From CAYQQR01 sp964420035 (GTDB taxonomy: Bacteria > Bacteroidota > Bacteroidia > Bacteroidales > SM23-62), in contig CAYQQR010000017.1 in the NCBI GenBank assembly GCA_964420035.1, positions 6,950 to 70,949 on the forward strand: a stretch of 64,000 nt of DNA, in the 5' to 3' direction. Below, piece by piece: positions 52,101 through 61,400 of this stretch (positions are counted from its first letter, which is position 1; each line of letters begins with the position of its first letter). A program made the translations under genes and the position numbers. The notes under the pieces were generated by a model. That model worked only from the letters and a program-made list of their open reading frames with translations, was not told where the DNA came from and made no database searches.

Positions 52101-53456
52101 ATGAAAGCAAGATTTTACATAGCAGCGTTTGCCTCACTTTTCCTGGCTTCATGTTCTTCAGGTTATCTGGTAACTGAATACGATGACCTTTATTACACAC
52201 CAGGCGCCGAGAAGAAAACGGTAATTACGGAAAGCATTTCACCCACTACTTCCCCTGCAGTCCAACCACAGGAAGAAGAGTTGAGTGATTATGAGAAGTA
52301 CCGCATGGCCCTGGAAGAAGAGTACTACGATGAAAGCGGCAAGAAAAGTGGTACGGCTGAAGGTGAATATTACGGGGACGACACCATTTACACGGAAGAA
52401 GCTCCGGATTATTCATACGAAACCTACTCCACAGGCGAGGAAGAACAGCCCGTGGTAGTTAATAATTATTACTACGATAATTATTACGATTCTTACGCCA
52501 CCAGGATCCACAGGTTCCACAGGCCTTATGCAGGATGGAGCTATTACGATCCATTCTGGTATTCCTGGTACGATCCGTGGTATTATGATCCCTGGTACTA
52601 TAGCCCGGGCATCCACTTCAGTTTCAGCTACGGATGGGGCCACAGTCCGTGGTACAGTCCGTGGAGATACTCCTATTACTATCCGCACCGGGGTTACTAC
52701 GACTACTACAGTCCGTGGTACAGGCCCTGGAGATACGGTTACGGGGGATACTACTCCGGATACCACCATGGCTATTACGATGCCTTGTATTACAGTCCGT
52801 ATAACTACACTACCCGCAACTACACGGGTCACAGGTACGGACCCAGGTCTTCCCGTTCCGGTTACTCGGCCGGCATCACAAACCGTTCTTCGGTAAGGAA
52901 TACAAGCGGTAGCTCCGGAACCCGGACCCGGTACAATACCGGTACGACCAATACCCGGACCAACTCGCGGAGCAGCAATACCTACCGTCCAAATACCCGG
53001 ACCGAAATGAACCGGACCGGAACAAGCAATACCCGGACAACCACGACCCGGATCAGCCGGAGCAATACCAATACCCGGACCGAAATGAACCGGACTCCGA
53101 ACAGCAGGACCAACACACGGACCAATACCTACAACAGGACCGAGCGTAAGAGCTATACGCCCAGTTACAGTCAGCCACGGAGCAATACCCGTCCGAGCTA
53201 TAACAGGAGCACCACGAGATCCAGCAGTTCGCGGAACTCATACAGTACTCCGAGCAGCAGCTCACGGTCCAGCAGTTACTCGGGTAGTTCGCGCTCCAGC
53301 TACAGCCGCTCTTCCGGTAGCTATAGCCGAAGCAGCGGTAGCAGCAGCAGCAGCCGGTCCAGCTATAGTTCCGGCAGCAGCAGATCGTCTTATTCATCCA
53401 GCCGGTCTTCCGGTAGCAGCCGGTCAAGTTCTTCAAGTCGTGGCGGCAGGAGGTAA
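52101..53456 (+). CDS. Low-complexity Tyr/Trp- then Ser/Arg/Thr-rich lipoprotein
   Basis: A 451-residue lipoprotein (lipobox FLASCSS, Cys at residue 18) with three zones. Residues 25-130 are acidic with many Tyr and Glu. Residues about 130-245 are extremely Tyr/Trp/Pro-rich, with repeats such as YYDPWYY and SPWYSPWRYSYY. Residues 250-451 are Ser/Arg/Thr/Asn-rich, first with TRT/NTRTEMNRT repeats, then SRSS repeats ending RGGRR. Such proteins are sometimes labelled vitellogenin-like in Bacteroidota. The strongly basic tail and aromatic centre suggest adhesion to polyanions or cross-linking at the cell surface, which is inference. A strong Shine-Dalgarno and a sigma-54-like element precede it. 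Confidence 0.82.
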   Translation: MKARFYIAAFASLFLASCSSGYLVTEYDDLYYTPGAEKKTVITESISPTTSPAVQPQEEELSDYEKYRMALEEEYYDESGKKSGTAEGEYYGDDTIYTEEAPDYSYETYSTGEEEQPVVVNNYYYDNYYDSYATRIHRFHRPYAGWSYYDPFWYSWYDPWYYDPWYYSPGIHFSFSYGWGHSPWYSPWRYSYYYPHRGYYDYYSPWYRPWRYGYGGYYSGYHHGYYDALYYSPYNYTTRNYTGHRYGPRSSRSGYSAGITNRSSVRNTSGSSGTRTRYNTGTTNTRTNSRSSNTYRPNTRTEMNRTGTSNTRTTTTRISRSNTNTRTEMNRTPNSRTNTRTNTYNRTERKSYTPSYSQPRSNTRPSYNRSTTRSSSSRNSYSTPSSSSRSSSYSGSSRSSYSRSSGSYSRSSGSSSSSRSSYSSGSSRSSYSSSRSSGSSRSSSSSRGGRR

Positions 53457-53493
53457 CACTCCGGGCCCCACGGCCTTTTTTATTTATGATCCC

Positions 53494-53507
53494 GCCTGAT
53501 CTCAGGC
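53494..53507. repeat. Short palindrome upstream of the FadL-like gene
   Basis: GCCTGATCTCAGGC, 6-bp arms with a 2-base centre, between the lipoprotein gene and the FadL-like gene; no T tract follows directly. Confidence 0.5.
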
Positions 53508-53530
53508 AGGTATTTCAAAAACACGGAAAA

Positions 53531-55075
53531 ATGAAAAAGCTAAACACGATACTGGCGGCAATCTTATTGCCGGTAGCCACGCTTAGTGCCCAGAATGAAG
53601 TGGATGCACTACGATATTCCCAGCAATATTACAACGGTTCCGCCCGCTTCCAGGCTATGGGCGGGGCATTCACCGCCCTGGGAGCGGATTTCAGCTCGAT
53701 AGGTCTGAACCCCGCCGGACTGGGTGTTTTCCGGTCCGGAGAACTGTCCATTACGGCCGATCTCAGGTTTTCAAAAATGGAATCCAGTTATCTGCAGGAT
53801 AAGCGTACCGACGACCGGTTCAGGCTTAACCTGGACCAGATTGGATGGGTGAGCAGTTTCCAGACCGGGAAGGAGAGCGGTTGGGCCGGTTTCAATTTCG
53901 CCATCGGAGCGAGCCGGTTGAATAACTTCCATAACAATACCTATTTTACGGGCGTGATGCCCCGGGATAACGAGAACAGTTCTTCCCTCCTGGATAATTT
54001 CGTTGAATATGCCAATTCTGGAGCCCCCTATGATTTCTTGAATACACAGGACCAACTGGATCATTATTATGAGGGGCAGGCCTGGGAAACCTACCTGATC
54101 GATACGATATGGGATAACGGGTATTACTTCTATAACGATTTTCACGACCCGGTTTCCGGTAATTTTGTTTACGGTCAGGAGCAGAGAAGGAGCATTGAAG
54201 AGATCGGAGGGGTGCAGGAGTACTTCGCGGCATTCGGGACCAACTATGCCAACAAGCTCTATTTCGGTGCATCTCTTTCACTCTCCAGGGTCCGGTACGA
54301 GATGCACGTCCTGCACTCCGAAGATGATTATCAGGATTATACCTATCCCACCGGAAGCTTCGATTTCAGGGAAACCTTGTTCACCGACGGGACCGGTTTT
54401 ACATTTAAAGCGGGTTTCATTGCCAGACCTTTGCCCATTTTGAGGATTGGCGCATCCATTCATACCCCTACATTCTACAGGCTGAACGATGAGTTCAGCA
54501 CCTCGATGAATGCAAACTTCGACCCGGGTTATTTTGATCCGGGTGAGGAAAACAAGTATTCCAGGTCGGATATCCTCACCTATGAATACAAGCTCAGGAC
54601 ACCGACCCGCATCAATGCCGGTATTGCGGTGCAGCTACCGAAATTTGCCACCTTCAGCCTGGATTACGAGATGGTGAACTATGCCAACGCCCAACTGGAT
54701 GCCAGGGATTTTGATTTCGCGGAGACCAACAGTGTTATCAACCAGACCTACAGGAACACCCATAATTTCAGGGGCGGCGCCGAGGTCCGCCTGGGCGGCC
54801 TCTACCTGCGGGGCGGAGGCGCTTATTATATGAGTCCGTACGAAGCTCACGAGATCAACAATGACGCCTGCCGCTGGTCGATCACATCGGGTTTGGGTTT
54901 CCGTAGCGAGAACATTTTCCTGGACTTCGGGTATGCTATCTCCCAGGTTGCCAGATATTATTATCCCTATACGGTTTCCTGGAACACGTTTGATAATGTA
55001 GCAGACGACCTGAACCTGGCCTACCTGGATAACCGGGTTTCAAACTTCGTGGTGACTTTAGGTTTTAGGTTCTAA
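53531..55075 (+). CDS. Outer-membrane protein of the OmpP1/FadL family
   Basis: A 514-residue outer-membrane beta-barrel with a signal peptide (MKKLNTILAAILLPVATLSA). The mature N-terminus DALRYSQQYYNGSARFQAMGGAFTALGADFSSIGLNPAGLGVFR carries the conserved Gly/Ala-Pro plug region typical of the family. The strands end with the OM-targeting Phe (LGFRF). Family members import hydrophobic compounds such as fatty acids or aromatic hydrocarbons. The ATG at 53531 is chosen; an upstream in-frame start at 53486 gives a non-signal extension. It is co-directional with the Tyr-rich lipoprotein 74 bases upstream. Confidence 0.88.
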   Translation: MKKLNTILAAILLPVATLSAQNEVDALRYSQQYYNGSARFQAMGGAFTALGADFSSIGLNPAGLGVFRSGELSITADLRFSKMESSYLQDKRTDDRFRLNLDQIGWVSSFQTGKESGWAGFNFAIGASRLNNFHNNTYFTGVMPRDNENSSSLLDNFVEYANSGAPYDFLNTQDQLDHYYEGQAWETYLIDTIWDNGYYFYNDFHDPVSGNFVYGQEQRRSIEEIGGVQEYFAAFGTNYANKLYFGASLSLSRVRYEMHVLHSEDDYQDYTYPTGSFDFRETLFTDGTGFTFKAGFIARPLPILRIGASIHTPTFYRLNDEFSTSMNANFDPGYFDPGEENKYSRSDILTYEYKLRTPTRINAGIAVQLPKFATFSLDYEMVNYANAQLDARDFDFAETNSVINQTYRNTHNFRGGAEVRLGGLYLRGGGAYYMSPYEAHEINNDACRWSITSGLGFRSENIFLDFGYAISQVARYYYPYTVSWNTFDNVADDLNLAYLDNRVSNFVVTLGFRF

Positions 55076-55223
55076 GGATTTAGGGATTTAAGGTGGCAGG
55101 GGGCAGTCATGCGGTTGTTCCTGGCTTATGGTCCCTGACCACTGGTTCCCTGGAACTGAGACATTGAGACGCTAAAATATTGAACCGCGAAGAGCGCAAA
55201 GAAGGCGCGAAGGACGCGAGGAA

Positions 55224-55363
55224 GAAATCCGAAATTCTAATCTCTATGGGGTTAGTTCCCCGAAGCTCTGCTTCGAGAAGAAGTATTAATTTTGTTAATA
55301 CCTCGTGGCTCTGCCGCGAGGTAGTTTATATTAGAAATCCTGAACGAAATCCGAAATTCTAAT
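55224..55363. repeat. Hairpin-cluster element bounded by 18-bp direct repeats
   Basis: GAAATCCGAAATTCTAAT occurs at 55224-55241 and at 55346-55363. Between the copies lie four consecutive perfect or near-perfect hairpins: GGGG-TTAGTT-CCCC, CGAAGC-TCT-GCTTCG, GTATTAA-TTTTG-TTAATAC and CCTCGTGGC-TCT-GCCGCGAGG. The last hairpin and its flank recur inverted at 63949-63982. Confidence 0.82.
55295..55328 (+). repeat. Left copy of a 34-bp inverted repeat around the efflux operon
   Basis: TTAATACCTCG, a TGGCTCTGCCG centre and CGAGGTAGTTTA. It matches the reverse complement of 63949-63982 at 33 of 34 positions. Confidence 0.85.
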
Positions 55364-55508
55364 TTTCCAAACGCGCACTATGACCCTTGCGTTTGAGACA
55401 TTCTGATTCCGTAACAATTTTATTTAAATCCGCAATCCGCTTTTAACTCACCACCTTCCCCCTCGGCCCTTTCTATTGTAGCATTTTATTTTTTTCCTCT
55501 CCCCCCGG

Positions 55509-55535
55509 CCCCCTCTCCACCGTGTGGAGAGGGGG
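55509..55535. repeat. Perfect 12-bp hairpin
   Basis: CCCCCTCTCCAC, loop CGT, GTGGAGAGGGGG. It is set inside a longer imperfect pair CTCTCCCC (about 55497) and GGGGAGAG (about 55572). No T tract follows. Confidence 0.8.
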
Positions 55536-55750
55536 ATATTCAATCGTCCCACAGAGAGCGCTACAGGTTGGGGAGAGATGTTTCTGGCTCTTCAGGAGTG
55601 GGGTGTCAGAGACATTGGTTTACATGCCGGCGCTAAAATTTACCTTAAGTTATGGAATTTAAATAAAATTGGCAACGGACGATAACAGGAGCACATGGCG
55701 CTTACGCGCTTGTTACCGCCTGGTATTCTGACCTCTATGTTATTTATTAA

Positions 55751-56287
55751 TTACTCCGGACTGGTTATCTCATAAGATTTATTTCGAATCCATTTCTCCA
55801 TAATAATGGCTATAACGATAAAAACCGGAATTGTGAGCAAAAGCCTGAGCAACGAAAATTTCAGGCCCAAAAAACCAATTTCTAAGGTAACCATAGGAAT
55901 TTTGGCTGCACTGAATGTTCCGATATAAACAAAAATATTTCGAAGGCTGCAGCCTTTTTTCCACAACAAATGGGCTACCGGGAAAGCGGAGTAAAGTGGT
56001 CCGGCCTGCGTTACAGCCAGCAAAATCATCAGGGCGATGCCTTTTATGCCTGAACCGATGCCAACATGTTTCTCGATTTTTTCTTTTGGCACCCAAACTT
56101 CAAACAATCCAATCAGGATAAACATAAAAGGCAGAATGACGAGCATATCTTTCAAAAATTGCCAGAAAGTGGTTTCCAGTAGATTTTTTCCAGTATGCCA
56201 GTCAAACAGGTATGAAATCCCGGTAAAACAAACAAAAAGGAAAATAACAATAAAATCTGTTTTATATTTTTTTAGTTGTTGCTTCAT
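55751..56287 (-). CDS. Half-size permease, ArsP/UPF0718-like (second half)
   Basis: A 178-residue membrane protein with four or five helices. It contains WVPKEKIEKHVGIGSGIKG and the conserved QAGPLYSAFPVAHLLWKKG and IGTFSAAKIPM signatures of the COG0701 permease family, whose full-length members (such as ArsP) consist of two homologous halves in one chain. Here the two halves are separate genes, a form known in Bacteroidota and archaea. Its start is 13 bases after the stop of the other half. The substrate is unknown; organic arsenicals are exported by ArsP but are not implied here. Confidence 0.8.
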   Translation of the reverse strand: MKQQLKKYKTDFIVIFLFVCFTGISYLFDWHTGKNLLETTFWQFLKDMLVILPFMFILIGLFEVWVPKEKIEKHVGIGSGIKGIALMILLAVTQAGPLYSAFPVAHLLWKKGCSLRNIFVYIGTFSAAKIPMVTLEIGFLGLKFSLLRLLLTIPVFIVIAIIMEKWIRNKSYEITSPE

Positions 56288-56300
56288 ATAATGTATGTTT

Positions 56301-56780
56301 TCAGGTCAGTGTAAAAATGATGGCCATGACCGTACCGATGAGAATAGCCCCGATGAAGCTCAGTGCATTGCGTGCCAGTGTTACTATTATACCAAAATAC
56401 TTGGCTTCCAGGGGGATGGTCATAATGCCCACCATTTTTAATGTGGTAATGAATAACGCGAGCACCCCATAGCCCACTCCGCTTTCCAAAAGCATTCCGG
56501 CCAGCGGATACGAAATTAAACCGGGAATGAGCGATACGCTGCCTACCATTGCAGCGCCTGCGTAGCCCGCAATACCGGCCTCGTCGCCCAGGGATTTAAT
56601 AATCATTTCTTCAGGAATGAAAAACATGGTGATACTCACAAAAATGATAACCGTCAAAAGCGTAGGTAGAATCTTTAAAAACTGCATGGCGCCCCTCTTC
56701 AACCCATCCAGTGTTTTTTTCTCATCAAACAGAAAAGATACAATTGTTAAAACTCCGGTTATAATGAATAAAATCGTCAT
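56301..56780 (-). CDS. Half-size permease, ArsP/UPF0718-like (first half)
   Basis: A 159-residue membrane protein with four to five helices and the complementary family motifs FIPEEMIIKSLGDEAGI, GSVSLIPGLISYPLAGMLLESGVGY and TTLKMVGIMTIPLEAKYFG. Together with the next gene it would make one complete COG0701-type permease. Its start overlaps the cupin stop by 4 bases, so expression is coupled to the efflux operon. Confidence 0.8.
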   Translation of the reverse strand: MTILFIITGVLTIVSFLFDEKKTLDGLKRGAMQFLKILPTLLTVIIFVSITMFFIPEEMIIKSLGDEAGIAGYAGAAMVGSVSLIPGLISYPLAGMLLESGVGYGVLALFITTLKMVGIMTIPLEAKYFGIIVTLARNALSFIGAILIGTVMAIIFTLT

Positions 56781-57100
56781 GATTTACAGGATTTTGAAAT
56801 CTGTATTCCTAAAATCTTAGTGTCAGTTTTAGCTTCAATCCGGTAATAGCCGGGTTCAGCAACAATGCAAAAACCCTCTTTCGCCTCACTGTATTCTCCG
56901 TTAACGGTAATGCCGGTTTTTCCTGACAGGATATAAAAAATCACGTATGATTCCATCTTGCAGGGGCTATCCGGCGGTAATTTTTCTCCTGATTTCAATT
57001 CAATTATCCTTACTTTAAAGGCATCGGTTTTATACAGCTCATTTTTATGCCTTTCGCTATAAGGCGCTGCCTGAATTGATTTCAGATTGATTAAGTGCAT
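56777..57100 (-). CDS. Cupin-domain protein
   Basis: A 107-residue single-domain cupin. The ATG at 57098-57100 begins MHLINLKSIQAAPYSERH. A beta-barrel with FKVRIIELKSGEKLPPDSP and FYILSGKTGITVNGEYSEAKEGFCIVAEPGYYRIEAKTD follows, but the usual metal-binding His residues of the first cupin motif are absent, which suggests a ligand-binding rather than enzymatic role. Longer starts up to 57142 overlap the tolC-like gene. It sits between the outer-membrane efflux gene and the half-permeases and is overlapped by the latter. Confidence 0.78.
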   Translation of the reverse strand: MHLINLKSIQAAPYSERHKNELYKTDAFKVRIIELKSGEKLPPDSPCKMESYVIFYILSGKTGITVNGEYSEAKEGFCIVAEPGYYRIEAKTDTKILGIQISKSCKS

Positions 57101-57125
57101 AGAATATTGTTTTTTGGTTTTCTTT

Positions 57126-58421
57126 TCATTTATATTCATCAATAATACCGCCAGTGAGACGCAGCAATGTATGATAGCTTTGGATTACCCTGAAAACAGC
57201 GTTCTGATATTCGTAGGCGACACTCATGTGAATCTGTTGCACATCCCTGAAGTTAAAAGAGTTGATGGACCCGCTTTCAAATTTTTCGCGAGACAGGCTC
57301 AAATTCAAATCCGCCGATTCCAGATTTTCGTGGGCTACCCGGAGCAATTGTTTTCGTACCCTGTATAGCTCAAACTCCTGGGCAAGTTGATTTTTCAGGT
57401 CTTGTTCCATTTCTTCGGTCTGCACTTCTGAAATATCCCTTTCTATCCTGGCGGCTTCCAATGCCCGCTTGCGGGAATTCCCATCGAATAGGGTATATGC
57501 AAGTGAAATGCCGGCAGATGTATTGTATCCACTGCCCTGATTGAACTGATTCATGGTTTCAAAATCCTGGTCCAAATCATTGTATCCGGCTGAGCTTTTT
57601 AATGATAGACTTGGATAGTAGGCGCTTTTAGAAGATTTCACATCCAGCCGTGCCAGCTCCAGGTTCATATAATGGTTCTTCAGGGTATGGTTGTTTTCAA
57701 GCATCCGGTCGACTAAACCGGCATATTTAAAACTAGTAGTATCCGGAGAGAATTGAGAAATAAATTGATATTCCGAATCCAGCGGTTCAGCCATGTGGTA
57801 ATTAAGCTCCCTTATGGCATTGCGATATGCCGCTTTTGCGGAAAGAAAATCCGAGCTGTCTTTCAGGTACGCATTTTTGGCCTGCAACAGTTCGTAAGTA
57901 TCCATTGTGCCTATTTCTTTGCTGTGCTCCCCTCGCTTATAGCGGTCACTTGATAGCTCCACGTTATTCCGTGCAATAGAAGCTTGTTCGTCGGCAAGCA
58001 GGATGTTATAATAGGCCAGGATAACATTGTATATGGTGTTTTCTATTACTACGGCGGCATTTCCCCGGGAGAGCTTTTCAAGCTCTTCCAGACGGTTTTT
58101 TTGTACGCGGGCGCTAAATCCCCTGAAAATAGTCCAGTTCATCTCCACCGAGCTGTTAAGTTGCTGTGTAGTGTAATTATCACTGTCTTCAAAATTTCCT
58201 GAGATATTTCCGGAGGTTACAAACTGAATATTGGGTAAAGCACCTGTATTGCCCCAGGCATTTTGGAGCTCAGCAATTTCTTCGCTTTTTTCGGTGATAA
58301 TAATTCCGTAATTATTTTGCAGTGCCTTATTTATAGCATCTTCCAGCCTCAGGTTTTGTTTTTCCTGTGCAGGAAGGTTTAATGTACCCAGGATGAGCAA
58401 TATGGCAGCTAATATTTTCAT
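57126..58421 (-). CDS. TolC-family outer-membrane efflux protein
   Basis: A 431-residue outer-membrane factor with a signal peptide (residues 1-18) and two homologous OEP repeats of long helices with barrel strands (for example LEDAINKALQNNYGIIITEKSEEIAELQ and ELARLDVKSSKSAYYPSLSLKSS). It forms the exit duct of the RND pump encoded upstream; its ATG overlaps the pump stop by 4 bases. Confidence 0.92.
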   Translation of the reverse strand: MKILAAILLILGTLNLPAQEKQNLRLEDAINKALQNNYGIIITEKSEEIAELQNAWGNTGALPNIQFVTSGNISGNFEDSDNYTTQQLNSSVEMNWTIFRGFSARVQKNRLEELEKLSRGNAAVVIENTIYNVILAYYNILLADEQASIARNNVELSSDRYKRGEHSKEIGTMDTYELLQAKNAYLKDSSDFLSAKAAYRNAIRELNYHMAEPLDSEYQFISQFSPDTTSFKYAGLVDRMLENNHTLKNHYMNLELARLDVKSSKSAYYPSLSLKSSAGYNDLDQDFETMNQFNQGSGYNTSAGISLAYTLFDGNSRKRALEAARIERDISEVQTEEMEQDLKNQLAQEFELYRVRKQLLRVAHENLESADLNLSLSREKFESGSINSFNFRDVQQIHMSVAYEYQNAVFRVIQSYHTLLRLTGGIIDEYK

Positions 58422-61400
58422 GTTATGTGATTTTGTTTATTTACTTTTTCAGATGTTTCTTCTTCGCGTATATCTTTTTCCAGTTTTTGGTTGATCTGAT
58501 GATTAATTACTGCATTTTCCACTGACTCAGGTGTAATTCCTTCTGTGGTCTTGCTGAAGAGCTTTTTGGTTCTTACAAGTAATTCATTTGAAATCAAAAT
58601 CTGGACCGGCAAAGTCAGCAGGATGAAAATTCCACCAAAGAAAATGCCGTAAGCAACAGACATCGCCATAGGGCTGAGAAACCTCGCCTCAGGGCTTTGT
58701 TCCAAAATTAATGGCATAAGGCCGGCCGTTGTGGTGAGTGTGGTCAGCAGTATCGGACGGAATCTTGATTTAGCAGTTTCTATAGCCGCCTGAAACACCT
58801 TATGACCTTCTATCAAAAGTTGATTGTATCTTGATACAAAAATTACAGAGTCGTTAATAATCACCCCTGTCATTGCCACAAGTCCCCAGATACTGAACAT
58901 ACAAAGCGGTTCGTTGTGGATGGAATGGCCCCAGACGGCTCCCATGATTCCCAGCGGTATGGACAGGATGATAATAAACCCCTGCCGAAAGGATTTAAAG
59001 TAGATGACGATAACCAGCACAATAATCAGTAAAGCCAGCCCAAAGTATTTAACCAGGCTTTGAATTTGCTCCTGGGTGTCCTTTTTTTGTCCCATGTGGG
59101 TATAAGTCATACCCGGATATTTATCTATAATTTTGGGTAAAATGTTATTCTCAACCTCATTCATGATGGGAGTGATAGATGCCCGCTCATCTTTCATGTA
59201 GGCATCCACGCGGATGACCCGCTGTCCGTTATAACCGTTTATCATGCTCAACGAGCGGCCCATGGTCATATCGGCCACCGTAGAGAGCGGATAATTACCC
59301 TGAGAAGTGCGAATCAGCATATTCTCCATCTGACCAATGGTTTCCCGGTATTTTTCAGGATACCTAACATAAAACCAGATTTCATCTTTCCCGTCCTGGA
59401 TCCGCTGAGCAAGTCCGCCATAATAACCTTCCCGCACCTGCCGCATCAAAGATGTCTGTGTTAAGCCCATCGTGTAAGCTTTCGGTTTTAACCGGATGCG
59501 GATTTCCTGGCTTCCTAACTGGCTGTTATCCGTTACGTTATAGAGTTCGTCTATTTCTGATAGTTCATCTTTGAGTTCTCTTTTGGCTTTTTCCAGCGTC
59601 GTCAGATCATATCCCAACAACCCGATTGAAACCGGCGCTCCAAAACGTTGAGCGCGTCCGCTGGAAGTCCCCATGGTAAACTTGTAAGCTTCCGGGATTT
59701 CTCCGAGTTTGTGGTTTAAAGCTTTTTGAATAGTTTTATCTGTTACTTTTGTTCCTTTTGTAGTGTTTAAAAATACCCGAATCACCCCGGCATGTGTCCC
59801 CGTTTCTATCCCGTTAAAGGCAGTGCCCAGATTTATCTGTGTGGTTTTAACAAAAGGTTTTTCCCGGTCATGCTTTTCCATCAGTTCCCGGTTCACTTCA
59901 TAGAGATTTTCCTCAATCCATTGCAGAGTTTCTAAAGTACGCTCCTTATGTTCACCGGGTTTTAGCGCCAGGTCGACATTAAACATTTCCGACGGGCTGG
60001 GCGGAAAAAAAGTAAAGGGGATATGCCCGCTGATTACCATACCTCCGGTTACGATCATTAAACTGGTTATGATGATGATGGTTAATACTTTGGCCTGAAG
60101 GATTCTTATTAAAGACGGCAAATAGAGGCGGTCCCGCAGGAAGTACACTATCTTGTTGGAGATATGGCTTAACCGGCTGCTTTTGTTTTCCGCTTTTAAA
60201 ACTTTCGGGTTACCCACATGTCCAGGTAATACAAAGACCCCTTCAATTAGCGAGAATATCAGGCAAACAACAGCCACGAACCCCATTGCATAAAGCATCT
60301 CCAGGAATCCTTCGATAAAAAATAAAGGAGTGAAAGCGATAATGGTAGTCAGTATAGATGTAAAGACAGCGGGCAATACTTCCCTGGTACCGTCAATGGC
60401 GGCCAGCCGGGGTGATTTTCCTTTCGTGAAATGGGTAAAGATGTTTTCGCCAATAACAATGCCGTCGTCAACCAAAATCCCCACGATCAGGATCATCCCT
60501 ACCAGTGAGAGCTTGTCTATTGTGGAGCCAATCAACGCCCCAACAATAAACATCCCCAGAAAGGCTGCCGGAATTCCCCAGGCTACCCAAAGTGAGAGCC
60601 TGAAATTGAGCAGCAGCGTGAGCAGTATCACCACCAGGAAAATGCCCATTACTGCATTTTTGATGAAAACAGCGAGTTCGGAGTTAATATTTTCAGTATA
60701 ATCTTCAAGAATAACAATCTGAAATTGATCCTGCTTCTCGTTAAACGTACGAACGTAGTCGTTGACAAATGCCGAAATATCTTCCAGGTCTTCGGTTCGG
60801 AGTTTGGTAATGTTGAGGATTACCGCGGGTTTTCCATTTACAAAGCTCTCTGCCGGGTCTTCTTCGTATTGCTTGCGGACCTCAGCTACATCGCCAATTC
60901 GTACCAAACGTCCTTCGGGATTGCTTTTAACCACAATTTGTGCGATATCGTCAGGATTGACGGAACGCTGCCGGCTGACTACCTTTATTTTTTCGCGGGA
61001 GCTGCGGATTGTTCCCCCGTGGATATCCTGGTTGTTCGATGTTATGGCGTGCTGTACATCTGCAAAGGTTAAATTGTACCGGCGCAATTGGATTTCGTCT
61101 ATGGTAACAGCAATTTCCATCCGGTTTGAGGGTAAGCCTTCCATCTCTATCTGGCTGATTTCGCCCGAAAGAAGCAGGTCATCTTCGATTCGGTTGGCCA
61201 TCTCGTTTATTTTCAGACGGTCTTCGTTCTCCGATAATAATGCCAGGTACATGGCCCGGTCGCGTGAGCGAACCTTGGCAACTACGGGTTTCTCGGCATC
61301 AGCCGGAAAGTTGGAAATGCCGTCCACCCCGTTTTTTACGTCAATCAGCAATTCATCAATATCATAACCAAATGTGGAGATGATGGTGATTTGCGAAAGA

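Larger units (their letters stand above)
55076..55750. other. Gene-free 675-bp region with repeats
   Basis: No credible gene. In order it holds two GAGAC octamers (55158-55173), an AACCGCGAAGAGCGCAAAG-type stretch, a hairpin cluster bounded by an 18-bp direct repeat (55224-55363), a CAAACGC/GCGTTTG hairpin near 55369-55396, a perfect 12-bp hairpin (55509-55535) between CTCTCCCC and GGGGAGAG, and an imperfect inverted pair ATAACA...TTGTTAC near 55683-55717. It is the left border of the efflux operon. Confidence 0.75.

Noticed and set aside
55683..55720. Integron attC-like site (ATAACA...TTGTTAC inverted pair)
   Set aside because: The outer boxes do not fit RYYYAAC and GTTRRRY, the element is too short, and no integrase gene or second site is present.
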